From Candidatus Bathyarchaeota archaeon (GTDB taxonomy: Archaea; Thermoproteota; Bathyarchaeia; TCS64), in assembly GCA_016934355.1 (NCBI GenBank), contig JAFGTA010000065.1, positions 1-39,918 of the forward strand: 39,918 nucleotides of DNA, in the 5' to 3' direction. The position numbers and the translations under genes were made by a program. The notes beneath the pieces were generated by a model. The model did not search any database, had not been told where the DNA came from, and was given only the letters and a program-made list of their open reading frames with translations. Numbering within the stretch: the first letter of the stretch is position 1; each line of letters starts with the position of its first letter. Positions 31,845 through 39,381 of this stretch are shown piece by piece.

Positions 31845-33029
31845 ATGACGAAGAAAGAGGATTTTGGGCGCTCCACGAAGTGTGTGCACACCGGGACTGA
31901 GCCGGACCCCGCCTGGGGTTCAATCGTCCCGCCTATCTATCAGACCACGACGTACGCGGTTCCAGACGTACCTGAGCTCATCGCCCGGTACAGGGACAGG
32001 AAGGGCGGGTACACGTATACCAGTACGGGTAACCCGACGCAGCGGGTAGCAGAGGTCAAGATCGCGGCGCTGGAGGGCGGCGAGGACGCAGCCGTCTTCT
32101 CGGCGGGCATGGGAGCCATCACCGCGACCGTGAACAGCTTGATCAGTAAGGGCGACGAGATCATCGCCCAGAAGAACCTCTACGGCGAGACCTATCGTCT
32201 GTTCAACACGATGCCCGAGAGGCGTGGCGTCAAGAGCCACTTCTTTGACACCACGAAGGCCGAGGAGATAGAGGGGGTCATCAACGAGAACACCAGACTG
32301 ATCTACCTTGAGACACCGACGAACCCGACGCTGAGTCTAGTGGACATCGAGAAGGCAGCCAGGATAGCGAGGGAGCACGGCGTCACCACGGTGCTGGATA
32401 ACACCTTCGCTTCGCCTATGAACCAGCGTGCGCTGGAGCTCGGCGTGGACATCGTGGTGGAGAGCGCCACCAAGTCGCTGTCAGGGCACCACCACGTGGT
32501 ATGCGGCGCGGCGGTCAGCACGAAGGAGCGCATCAGAGCCATCAAGCACATGAGGGGCGACTACGGGCAGACCCTTGACCCCTTCGGTGCTTTCCTGCTG
32601 GTTATCGGTATTCAGACTATGGCGTTACGCGTTGAACGGATGAACCATAACGCCATGGAGCTGGCGAAGCTGCTGGAGGACCACCCCAAGATCGAGCGGG
32701 TCTACTACCCGGGGCTGAAGAGCCACCCGCAGCACGGTCTGGCCAAGAAGCAGATGATCGGGTTCGGCAGCATGATAGCGTTCGAGGTCAAGGGCGGCCT
32801 AGACGCCATCACCAAGATGTTTGACCATCTTGAGCTTGTGAAACTAGCAACCTCGCTGGGCGGCGTCGACACCATCGCTACGATCCCCCACATCTCGACA
32901 CACGGCGGCATGAGCAGAGAGGAACAGGAGAAGATGGGGATCACGCCAAGCCTCGTACGAGCCTCGGTGGGCATCGAAGACTTCGAGGACCTGCAGCGGG
33001 ACTTCGAGAAAGCGTTATCCCACGTTTAG
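31845..33029 (+). CDS. Cystathionine gamma-synthase/lyase-family PLP enzyme
   Basis: This protein of about 394 residues is of the Cys/Met metabolism PLP family. Blocks seen: VPPIYQTTTYAVPDV, YTSTGNPTQRV (substrate/cofactor loop), AVFSAGMGAIT, IYLETPTNPTL, VLDNTFASP with the PLP-binding Asp, and ESATKSLSGHHHVV with the Schiff-base Lys at about 210. The C-terminus shows THGGMSREEQ and RASVGIEDFEDL. It makes or breaks cystathionine, or acts as a methionine gamma-lyase; the subtype cannot be told. ATG 31845 is preferred because AAGGTGA lies just upstream; a GTG at 31836 is the alternative. A truncated copy of its C-terminus lies at 34246. Confidence 0.92.
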   Translation: MTKKEDFGRSTKCVHTGTEPDPAWGSIVPPIYQTTTYAVPDVPELIARYRDRKGGYTYTSTGNPTQRVAEVKIAALEGGEDAAVFSAGMGAITATVNSLISKGDEIIAQKNLYGETYRLFNTMPERRGVKSHFFDTTKAEEIEGVINENTRLIYLETPTNPTLSLVDIEKAARIAREHGVTTVLDNTFASPMNQRALELGVDIVVESATKSLSGHHHVVCGAAVSTKERIRAIKHMRGDYGQTLDPFGAFLLVIGIQTMALRVERMNHNAMELAKLLEDHPKIERVYYPGLKSHPQHGLAKKQMIGFGSMIAFEVKGGLDAITKMFDHLELVKLATSLGGVDTIATIPHISTHGGMSREEQEKMGITPSLVRASVGIEDFEDLQRDFEKALSHV

Positions 33030-33331
33030 AGGTGCGAGGAACTCCTTACCCCTATTCAATGTATTATTCTTTTTTAGCTAATCCATGGGTACAGGGTATA
33101 ACCTTTTTCTATCCTGTGCCATGAGCCATCCATTGTGGAGAGAGCTCTGAACATAGTTAGACACCTAGCTTCTTTATGTAGCATACTTTCCAACGTAATA
33201 CCAGTTGATTATTATTCGTAGAACCGTCAACTTTCACCTGAAGATGAATTAGTCTGATGTGAGAATAAGGTTACGCTTCTTTGAGAAATTGAAAGATCAA
33301 GATGAGCGCGTGCTCTACTTGATTCACTGAG
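33030..33331. other. AT-rich intergenic gap between convergent genes
   Basis: About 300 bp with no supported gene. A run of seven T (33069-33075) shortly after the PLP-enzyme stop may end its transcript. The rest is AT-rich without clear repeats. Confidence 0.4.
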
Positions 33332-34198
33332 TCACTCTCTTAATATTGGTCGTGTGAGGCAGGTGGGGCCGCCCTCTGTTTTGAGGCTTATCTCAACTCC
33401 TGTATAGGTGTGGATTTCACACCCCGCGTCTTCGAGTCTGTTCTGTACAATAGGAGTACAGTCCAGCATCACAACGTTCCTGGGACTCAACGCTAGGACA
33501 TTTGTTCCCATCTTGTTGAACTCAATCTCAGATACATCTATCAGGTCTATACCCCTTTCTTTGAGAAGTTTCCAGAATGGAACGGGGAAGAGCGGTGAAT
33601 ATATGACTGCCAAGTCGTGATCAGCGAAGCTGATTAGGCTCATCAGGTGTAGACACGCTTCTGGTCCATAGAAGTACGGTAACTCCACTGGGATCACTTC
33701 TATTCCCATCGGTTCAAGGGCTTCCTTCATCTGGAGCAGACCTGCTCTATTGGTTCTGAATCCTTGTCCGATAGCGATCGTGTCCTCGTCGAGCCAGAGA
33801 GTATCTCCGCCTTCAACTGTAGCGTCTCCATGTACCCTGTATAATATGGGGACATCTAGCTCGGTGAGCCTGCGCTGTAAAGGAGCTTCCTCACCCTTTC
33901 TGAGCTTCTTGCCCATTTGGAACAGTATCGCCCCTTCATCTGTTATGATGGCTGGATCGTACGTGAAAATGGAGTCTGCGTGATCAGGTTGATTCTCTGG
34001 GTGGTAAATGATCTCGGTTCCTTCTCTTCGCATTATCTCGGTGAATGCATCATGCTCTTGTTGCGCCTGATCAAGGTCAAGTGGGCCGGTGTAATGCCAT
34101 TTATCATAGTCCTCAACCGCAAAGGCTTCATCTGGTCTCTTTACGAGAACCCGTTTAAGGTTCTTGACCATGCTCTGGCTCCCATATTTTTTGCTCAC
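33332..34198 (-). CDS. Dimethylarginine dimethylaminohydrolase/arginine deiminase-like enzyme
   Basis: This 288-residue protein is of the guanidino-group modifying superfamily. Features: EGGDTLWLDEDTIAIG (Glu-Asp substrate region), RTNRAG, EACLHLMSLISF with the catalytic His, FNKMGTNVLALSPRNVVML, and the C-terminal GGPTCLTRP carrying the nucleophilic Cys. The size and motifs favour DDAH/arginine deiminase-like hydrolases over amidinotransferases, giving citrulline plus an amine from arginine derivatives. The start is GTG 34198, with a strong GGAGGG five bases upstream and an AT-rich promoter (about 34225-34247). Confidence 0.85.
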   Translation of the reverse strand: MSKKYGSQSMVKNLKRVLVKRPDEAFAVEDYDKWHYTGPLDLDQAQQEHDAFTEIMRREGTEIIYHPENQPDHADSIFTYDPAIITDEGAILFQMGKKLRKGEEAPLQRRLTELDVPILYRVHGDATVEGGDTLWLDEDTIAIGQGFRTNRAGLLQMKEALEPMGIEVIPVELPYFYGPEACLHLMSLISFADHDLAVIYSPLFPVPFWKLLKERGIDLIDVSEIEFNKMGTNVLALSPRNVVMLDCTPIVQNRLEDAGCEIHTYTGVEISLKTEGGPTCLTRPILRE

Positions 34199-34245
34199 TT
34201 AGACCCTCCTTAAGGGTATTCATCATTTTTTATAGGATATATTTT

Positions 34246-34509
34246 TTGACCGTAATCCAGGAAATGGGCTTCGCGCGCGGGAGTTTCACCTTCGCACACG
34301 CGATGGAAGAGCAGATGCACGGATTCGGCGGTAAGCCGACTTCTCTCGGCGGCGTCGACACCATCGCGACGATCCCTTACATCTCGACGCACGGCGGCAT
34401 GAGTAGAGAGGAGAAGATGGGGGTCACGAGTCTAGTAAGAGCCTCGGTGGGCATCGAGGGCTTCAAAGACTTGAAACAAGATTTTGAAAACGCGTTGTCC
34501 TACGTTTAG
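34246..34509 (+). pseudogene. C-terminal remnant of the cystathionine gamma-synthase-family gene
   Basis: The last 56 residues (SLGGVDTIATIPYISTHGG, then MSREE, RASVGIEGFKDLKQDF) repeat the C-terminus of the PLP enzyme at 31845-33029 with high DNA identity. The first 30 residues (MGFARGSFTFAHAMEEQMHG) match nothing recognised and replace the enzyme's core. The PLP lysine and active site are missing, so it cannot work. It is a partial duplication or recombination scar 1.2 kb from the parent. Confidence 0.78.
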
Positions 34510-34580
34510 GACCCTTTTTTTCCCTTTAAAAAATAGGAATTACATTTAGTATCTACCTGATACTGTACATACATAGTGGT

Positions 34581-34802
34581 ATGAAATCTATTACCGTGAA
34601 GATTCCCGACGACCTCAAGAAGGAACTCGAAGCCTTGGATATCAAAGTTAGCGCGGTAACCCGTCAGGCTCTACGGGACGAGGTGGACAGGGTAAAGAAG
34701 AAAAAAGCTAGGGAGGCCACCGATAAGCTGGGTAAGCTACTCGCAGACGTGCCAGATGACGAGATAGTGAAAGTGATCAGGGAAAGCAGAGACCAGCGAT
34801 GA
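34581..34802 (+). CDS. VapB-type antitoxin
   Basis: This 73-residue protein has a ribbon-helix-helix-like start (MKSITVKIPDDLKKELEALD, KVSAVTRQALRDEVDRV) and an acidic C-terminus (LLADVPDDEIVKVIRESRD), as in archaeal VapB antitoxins. Its stop overlaps the start codon of a PIN-domain gene (ATGA at 34799-34802), the normal VapBC arrangement. The toxin gene is disrupted, so this antitoxin is probably an orphan. Confidence 0.8.
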   Translation: MKSITVKIPDDLKKELEALDIKVSAVTRQALRDEVDRVKKKKAREATDKLGKLLADVPDDEIVKVIRESRDQR

Positions 34803-35223
34803 AGTAATACCTATTCGACGCGCCCTCAATCTGCTTCTAGCAAAGAAACGCCCAGAGGAAGCAGCCACGAGGCTATCAGGAGAATACCTACTTGACCTGA
34901 CTATCTACGAAGTTGGGAACGCAGTGTGGAAGATTAACAGGCTCTTAAAAAAGACGGACAAATCAACGGCTTTGGACTCGATGGAGCAAGCCTATCACCT
35001 GACAGCGCTTATGAGTAGTATTAGGGTACAGAGTCTCCGCGAGTTGTTGTTGACTATGGAAAACGCCTACAGGTACAGTCTCACGTTCTATGACTCGGCT
35101 TACCTTACAGTTTCAGAAAAACACGGGATTGTACTCGTAACCGAGGATAAACAACTGGCTAAAGCAGCCCAACAAGCAAACATACCCACCACAGACATCG
35201 AAACCATGATAAAAACAACTTAA
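34799..35223 (+). pseudogene. VapC PIN-domain toxin, broken by stop and frameshift
   Basis: The frame starts ATG AAG then TAA, followed by YLFDA-PSI, which is the VapC first strand with its catalytic Asp. A TAG follows within 30 bases, and the rest of the protein continues in the next frame (RLSGEYLLDLTIYEVGNAVW, then FYDSAYLTVSEK, EDKQLAKAAQ), ending at 35223. At least one base loss or gain near 34835-34845 and a stop at codon 3 are needed to restore it. The later acidic residues of the PIN site are intact, so the decay looks recent. An in-frame ATG at 34924 could yield only a C-terminal piece. Confidence 0.75.
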
Positions 35224-35286
35224 AACATACAAACACTAAGACTGCCCCGCTTGATCATCCAGAAACCAAGAGAACCACTACCAGAA

Positions 35287-35320
35287 GGTGCGGAGGGAGG
35301 GATTCGAACCTCGAAAGCCT
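35287..35320 (-). repeat. tRNA-Leu 3'-end fragment
   Basis: It matches the complete tRNA-Leu at 36963-37045 across acceptor 3' strand, T arm and part of the variable arm (GGTGCGG, GGATTCGAACC, TCGAAAGCCT on this strand) with one mismatch and one missing base in about 34. The 5' part is absent. It lies 1.65 kb away in the same orientation and, with the tRNA, brackets three AT-rich genes. Confidence 0.8.
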
Positions 35321-35361
35321 CTAAATAAACAGGACTCGGTTGCTCGCAGTCACAAGGATTA

Positions 35362-35772
35362 TTATTTCATTAGAATCTTGCCTCTATCTTTTAGATATTG
35401 TTTGTACTCATCATTAAGTAAATAACTGACAACTTCTGAGATACTCGAATTACCCAGTTTTGAATTTAAATATCTGAACAGTTGGACGAGGATAACCCAA
35501 TAATGGTACTTATCTCGTACATAATTTCCCTGAATCTTAAAACGCAAAATAACACCACTATTCTCTTCAAGAAAAGAAGCCTGAAACAGCCTTACTCTTG
35601 GAGTAAGCCTCCTAGCCCCGCCCCTACGTGTTGCCATAATCATGTGGGGAGGTGTAGATTGCCGAAGCGAGAAATCGTTCGCTTCAAGCCAGTTCTCGAT
35701 CATTATTTTGAGTGACGAAACTTCACATTCTCTGATAGTGAAATCTTCCTCAAGATCATAGAGAACGGACAT
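35362..35772 (-). CDS. Hypothetical protein
   Basis: This 136-residue protein is not recognised. It has an N-terminal mixed segment (LYDLEEDFTIRECEVSSL), an amphipathic helix (IMIENWLEANDF), a basic patch (RRGGARRLTPRVRL), beta-like FRFKIQG-type strands and a helical C-terminus (VILVQLFRYLNSKL). It is AT-rich and located between the tRNA-Leu fragment and a T-arm-like palindrome. The ATG at 35772 is the only good start. It may be cargo of the tRNA-bounded unit. Confidence 0.5.
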   Translation of the reverse strand: MSVLYDLEEDFTIRECEVSSLKIMIENWLEANDFSLRQSTPPHMIMATRRGGARRLTPRVRLFQASFLEENSGVILRFKIQGNYVRDKYHYWVILVQLFRYLNSKLGNSSISEVVSYLLNDEYKQYLKDRGKILMK

Positions 35773-35870
35773 CTAGTGTAAAGAAAAACAAATGATATTA
35801 GACTATTTCCAATTGGTTTGAGGGGCAACCTTTCCAAGGATCAATGCAGAGGGAGCAAAAGGAGCGAGTC

Positions 35871-35885
35871 AGGGGTTCGACCCCT
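35871..35885. repeat. tRNA T-arm-like palindrome
   Basis: AGGGG-TTCGA-CCCCT is a perfect inverted repeat with a T-loop-like core, about 85 bp upstream of a PNPOx-like gene. It resembles the palindrome at 7091-7106, which also lies just upstream of a PNPOx-like gene. It does not fold as a complete tRNA. Confidence 0.4.
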
Positions 35886-35967
35886 ACCTTATGTTTTGAT
35901 GTCAACATCTCCACTTCTTCCATCGATTATTTTATCCATCGTTAAATGTAAAATATAGTCGTCAAAG

Positions 35968-36474
35968 ATGGAAACCTATGAAAACGATAGAAGAAAACTT
36001 GATTACACGAAAATAGTGAATGAAATTCAAGAAATATTGTCGAAAAACAGGGAGATAACCCTAGCCACATCGACGAATAACCGGGTAACCGCTAGAACGA
36101 TATCCTTCGTAAACAAAGAGCAAGTAATATACTTCCTCACCTGGGAGCACAACAAAAAAGTCGAACAGATAACCCAGAACCCAAACGTGGCGCTATCGTT
36201 ATCGAACATACAGATTGAGGGACACGCAGAGGTTGTAGGCAAGCCCAAGGACCATCAACAGATAGGAGACATGTTTAGATCCAAGTTTTCACCCAAGTGG
36301 TTCGACACGTTTTCACAGATCAAGGAAATGGTTTTAGTTAAAGTTGAGGCGAAACAGGTCGTCAAGTTTGAGACTATCGACAGACGTTTCTATCTTCAGA
36401 GCGTTGACCTGACAAAGAAGACGGCACACCAGATGAGGATAGAAGACAGAACACACCCTCACTTTCCACGATAA
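35968..36474 (+). CDS. Pyridoxamine 5'-phosphate oxidase-like protein (general stress protein 26 type)
   Basis: This 168-residue protein has the split-barrel flavin-binding fold: ITLATSTNNRVTARTISFV (first strand pair), QVIYFLTWEHNKKVEQI, NPNVALSLSNIQIEGHAEVVG (central strands) and MVLVKVEAKQVVKFETI. This layout is the one seen in stress-related PNPOx-like proteins. Cofactor FMN, F420 or haem is possible. The start is ATG 35968 in AT-rich DNA. It shares the tRNA-bounded unit with an HNH gene, as does the PNPOx-like gene at 6563, although the two proteins are only distantly related. Confidence 0.75.
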   Translation: METYENDRRKLDYTKIVNEIQEILSKNREITLATSTNNRVTARTISFVNKEQVIYFLTWEHNKKVEQITQNPNVALSLSNIQIEGHAEVVGKPKDHQQIGDMFRSKFSPKWFDTFSQIKEMVLVKVEAKQVVKFETIDRRFYLQSVDLTKKTAHQMRIEDRTHPHFPR

Positions 36475-36498
36475 CCCATTATTACTCCAATAAAAAAT

Positions 36499-36759
36499 CT
36501 ATGTCTTTTTTTCATTATTACATCGTGCAGCATCATATTTGAGGAACGCAATATATGGAGAATCAGGGGTCTTCTCGAGATGACAATTACGACACAAAAC
36601 CTGAAGGTTATCTAGTCTATTATCGGTTGAGTCTCTGTTAATGTGATCTACCACCAGCTTATTTTCATCAGTTTCACCGCATCTTACACAAACTCGGTGT
36701 AGCTTTTTTAGTATCGAACGTTTAATGTAGATAGATTTTCCATGGGGATAATTCTTCAC
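36499..36759 (-). CDS. Small HNH endonuclease
   Basis: This 86-residue free-standing HNH protein has CVRCGETDENKLVVDHINRD, with the first zinc Cys pair and the DH of the active site, then LDNLQVLCRNCHLEKT, with the second Cys pair and final His. All zinc and catalytic residues are visible. Such minimal HNHs occur in mobile introns and phage-like elements, often making site-specific nicks. The start is GTG 36759. It reads in the same direction as tRNA-Leu and lies 204 bp from it. It is AT-rich like its island. Confidence 0.8.
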   Translation of the reverse strand: MKNYPHGKSIYIKRSILKKLHRVCVRCGETDENKLVVDHINRDSTDNRLDNLQVLCRNCHLEKTPDSPYIAFLKYDAARCNNEKKT

Positions 36760-36962
36760 ATGCCTTCGATTTTCTATCCATCGATCTTTCTTCGGAATCG
36801 CTGATCCACCAGTCTTATCTCAATGAAATAGCTTGGCTTTGGTTTTATGGAGTCCCAGAACACCAACACCCAAAGAGTACGACGGTGAACTTAATCAGAT
36901 ATTTCTGATAGATAATATCTCGTATTGCTAAATTCTGCAAATGGTAATGATGTGGAAAGAGG

Positions 36963-37045
36963 TGCGGGGGGAGGGATTCGAACCCTCGAAAGCCTGAGCT
37001 ATAGGATCTTGAGTCCCACCCCTTTGGCCACTTGGGAACCCCCGC
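36963..37045 (-). tRNA. tRNA-Leu (CAA), complete, no CCA
   Basis: It folds on the minus strand. Acceptor GCGGGGG/CCCCCGC. D arm CCC...GGG. Anticodon stem TGGGA/TCCTA (one G:T pair) around CTCAAGA, anticodon CAA. A long variable arm (class II, Leu-type), T arm GAGGG/CCCTC around TTCGAAT, and discriminator A. CCA is not encoded. TTTTAAAA at 37073-37080 is a TATA-like element 28-35 bp upstream. No intron. A partial copy of its 3' end sits at 35287. Confidence 0.92.
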
Positions 37046-37107
37046 GTACGAGAAAATACAAACAACGCACCCTTTTAAAATCGTTTCCTACAATTTGAAT
37101 ATTAAAA

Positions 37108-37123
37108 GTTAGAAAATACTAAC
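37108..37123. promoter_or_regulatory. Short inverted repeat upstream of the PrsW gene
   Basis: GTTAG (37108-37112) and CTAAC (37119-37123) pair around AAAATA, within AT-rich DNA 42-57 bp upstream of the PrsW ATG and next to TAGTTAAATG, a TATA-like stretch. It may be an operator or part of the promoter. Confidence 0.3.
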
Positions 37124-37164
37124 TAGTTAAATGCTAATTCAAGATATGAAAAAGAGGGTACACT

Positions 37165-38049
37165 ATGCCAGAAGATAGGAAAATCCGTGACAAGCTGGAT
37201 CAATCATTCAAAGGCATGGTCAAAGAAGCAGTCATCAGCTTAATCGACCCTCAACAGGTTCAGCTCCCAGAGGTACAACTCGATATAAAGGAAATGGACC
37301 ATTCAGTCACCCATTACATAATATACGGCGTAGCCTTGCTCGCAGTCGGATACCTGGTCATGTTCGGGAACGCAGCTCTATTCTACTTCGGATACATAAT
37401 CGCGACGATTATCACGCCAGTCATACTGTTCGCTTGGTTATACAAAATTTCACCGAACAAGTACGAGAGATTCCCTATCTACATACTGTGTCTTGGGTGG
37501 GGGGCATTCAGTGGAATCATAGCCTCCCCGATAAACACAGCAGTAGGGCATGAATACCTCCAGCTACTAATAGCCGCGGTCGTAGAGGAACCCCTGAAGA
37601 TATTGGGAGTCTATCTTCTAGTACAGAGAGCCAATAGCGATAGCTATTTTACAGATCATCTAGACGGCTTCCTGATGGGAGCCGCAGCAGGCGCAGGATT
37701 CACGGCAATAGAAGATTTCTCAAAAGTATACCAATTCATCATTACAGGCGAATTTGATCCAAACTATGTTCTATTACTGAGGGTATTGACAGTTCTTGGG
37801 CACTTGTTCTTTAGCGCCATAGTTGGACGGTCTCTAGGTTTAGCTAAGGCGTTAAAAGGAAAAGTTACTTTTACAGACCTTTTTCCAGGACTGGTTGTGG
37901 CGATTTCATTCCATGCTCTATGGAACATTTTGGAGTCATGGCTATCTTTAGGAATCATGTGGCTTTTCATGATATTCTCGTTTAGACGCTTAGTTCTCCA
38001 AGCCATACATGATAAAAAAAAGTGGAGTTCATACATGGAACCCGTCTAA
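37165..38049 (+). CDS. PrsW-family intramembrane metalloprotease
   Basis: This 294-residue membrane protein has about eight helices. PrsW/CPBP-like motifs are present: EEPLKILGVYL (the paired Glu), DGFLMGAAAGAGFTAIEDF, GHLFFSAIVGRSLGLAKAL and SFHALWNILES. The Glu and His residues in these blocks would bind the catalytic metal. In bacteria PrsW cleaves an anti-sigma factor; archaeal members are uncharacterised. The N-terminal 55 residues are soluble. GAGGGT sits before the ATG. It overlaps by four bases with the convergent zinc-ribbon gene. Confidence 0.85.
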   Translation: MPEDRKIRDKLDQSFKGMVKEAVISLIDPQQVQLPEVQLDIKEMDHSVTHYIIYGVALLAVGYLVMFGNAALFYFGYIIATIITPVILFAWLYKISPNKYERFPIYILCLGWGAFSGIIASPINTAVGHEYLQLLIAAVVEEPLKILGVYLLVQRANSDSYFTDHLDGFLMGAAAGAGFTAIEDFSKVYQFIITGEFDPNYVLLLRVLTVLGHLFFSAIVGRSLGLAKALKGKVTFTDLFPGLVVAISFHALWNILESWLSLGIMWLFMIFSFRRLVLQAIHDKKKWSSYMEPV

Positions 38050-38507
38050 GCTTCGGTTAGCAATTCATCGATGTCGAACTCTGTGTATCCTTTATAGGAA
38101 TAATATATCATAATGAGGTCAATCCAAGGCAGATTCGTGTTCCCGCCTACAAAGTTCAATATTATTACTAGGATCGACCAAACACCAAAAAGAAGGAACG
38201 CCCATCTTCTCTTGTAGTATAACCCATAGGTGGCGGCACCATAGATTACTAGATTGATGAACAGGTCCGTCTGGCTGATGTAGTCACGTAACACAGGGAT
38301 AAACAACAGAACCACGGATACTATCAATCTCAATGCTGCGATCCCAATAACCTGAGAAGCGTATTGAACGGTTGTCAGCTGCTCAAGCGGCTTCAATTTC
38401 AGTTTTTTCAGAAAAGGACGTTTTTCCCCACAGTTGGGACAGACCTTACTGTTCTTGGGGATCATACTGCCACATTTCACACACTCTTTGGAATCCTCAG
38501 AGGTCAT
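38046..38507 (-). CDS. Zinc-ribbon membrane protein
   Basis: This 153-residue protein starts with a zinc ribbon (CVKCGSMI, then CPNCGEKR, a CxxC-x11-CxxC pattern), then a basic linker (KKLKLKPLEQL), then four membrane helices (VIGIAALRLIVSVVLLFIPV; LFINLVIYGAATYGLYY; AFLLFGVWSILVIILNFVG; LPWIDLIMIYYSYKGY). Function is unknown. Such zinc-ribbon proteins often accompany membrane proteases or transport units. It is convergent with PrsW. Confidence 0.72.
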   Translation of the reverse strand: MTSEDSKECVKCGSMIPKNSKVCPNCGEKRPFLKKLKLKPLEQLTTVQYASQVIGIAALRLIVSVVLLFIPVLRDYISQTDLFINLVIYGAATYGLYYKRRWAFLLFGVWSILVIILNFVGGNTNLPWIDLIMIYYSYKGYTEFDIDELLTEA

Positions 38508-38649
38508 ACAACTGAACTGACTAATTGAAAATAAATATTTTTACATTATAATTAATGTATAATCATAGTCACCTTCCGATTATCACCCATCTCCTATCAA
38601 GCCGGATTGAAAAGAAAATTTATCATAGATGCACACCAAGGATTGAGTA

Positions 38650-39348
38650 ATGAAGCTCAGCCTCAGCCTCGGCGGAAGCCTACTAACAGGAAAAGACAAG
38701 ACACCCCACATCAAACTCGACCCCGAGAGGTACAGACGCTACGCCGAGGTACTCAGACAGCTCCACAGAGAAGGCCATCAACTCATGGTGGTCTGCGGCG
38801 GAGGCAAACCCGCGAGGCACTTCATCGAAGTCTCCAAACAACTCGGCGGCTCCAGAGACACCCAAGACTACCTCGGCATCAAGGCGAGCCACGTCAACGC
38901 CCTCCTCATGATGTCCGCCTTAGGCGACGACGCCGACCAGCACAGGGTATACCAGCGCGCCTCCGACCTCAGACACGCCGAGCCAGGTAAGATACTCGTC
39001 GGCGGCGGCTACAAACCTGGCAGCAGCACCGACTACCGGGCAGTCATCTTCGCCGAGAAGATGGGCGCAGACCTCATCGTCAACGCCACCGACGTATCCG
39101 GCGTCTACGACAGGAACCCCAAGATGCACGACGACGCGGTGAAGCTGGACACCCTCACATTCGCCCGGCTGGAGAAGCTCATCAAGGAGAACACGAGGCA
39201 GGCGCCCGGCGAGTACGGGCTATTCGACTTGAAGGCGGTCCGGCTCGCCAGGAGGCTGGGCACACCCGTGGTGTTCATTGACGGCACCGACCCCGAGGAG
39301 ATCAGGCGCGCCGTCGAGGGCACCCACGGCGGGTCAACCGTAAAATGA
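38650..39348 (+). CDS. pyrH: Archaeal UMP kinase
   Basis: This 232-residue amino-acid-kinase-fold enzyme makes UDP from UMP with ATP. Features: KLSLSLGGSLLTG (phosphate loop), MVVCGGGKPARHFIEV, YLGIKASHVNALLMMSAL, VGGGYKPGSSTDYRAVIFAEKMGADLIVNATDVSGVYDRNP and a C-terminal segment with EEIRRAV. The motif order and length match archaeal PyrH rather than bacterial. TTTATCAT at 38619-38626 lies 24-31 bp upstream of the ATG, consistent with a leaderless transcript. Confidence 0.93.
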   Translation: MKLSLSLGGSLLTGKDKTPHIKLDPERYRRYAEVLRQLHREGHQLMVVCGGGKPARHFIEVSKQLGGSRDTQDYLGIKASHVNALLMMSALGDDADQHRVYQRASDLRHAEPGKILVGGGYKPGSSTDYRAVIFAEKMGADLIVNATDVSGVYDRNPKMHDDAVKLDTLTFARLEKLIKENTRQAPGEYGLFDLKAVRLARRLGTPVVFIDGTDPEEIRRAVEGTHGGSTVK

Positions 39349-39381
39349 GAAAAAAAATAGAATCAGGCTCTCCGAGCCGTT

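Noticed and set aside
33281..33312. Short frame ending in LIHstop between the PLP enzyme and the DDAH-like gene
   Set aside because: Too short and without family resemblance to support a gene or remnant.
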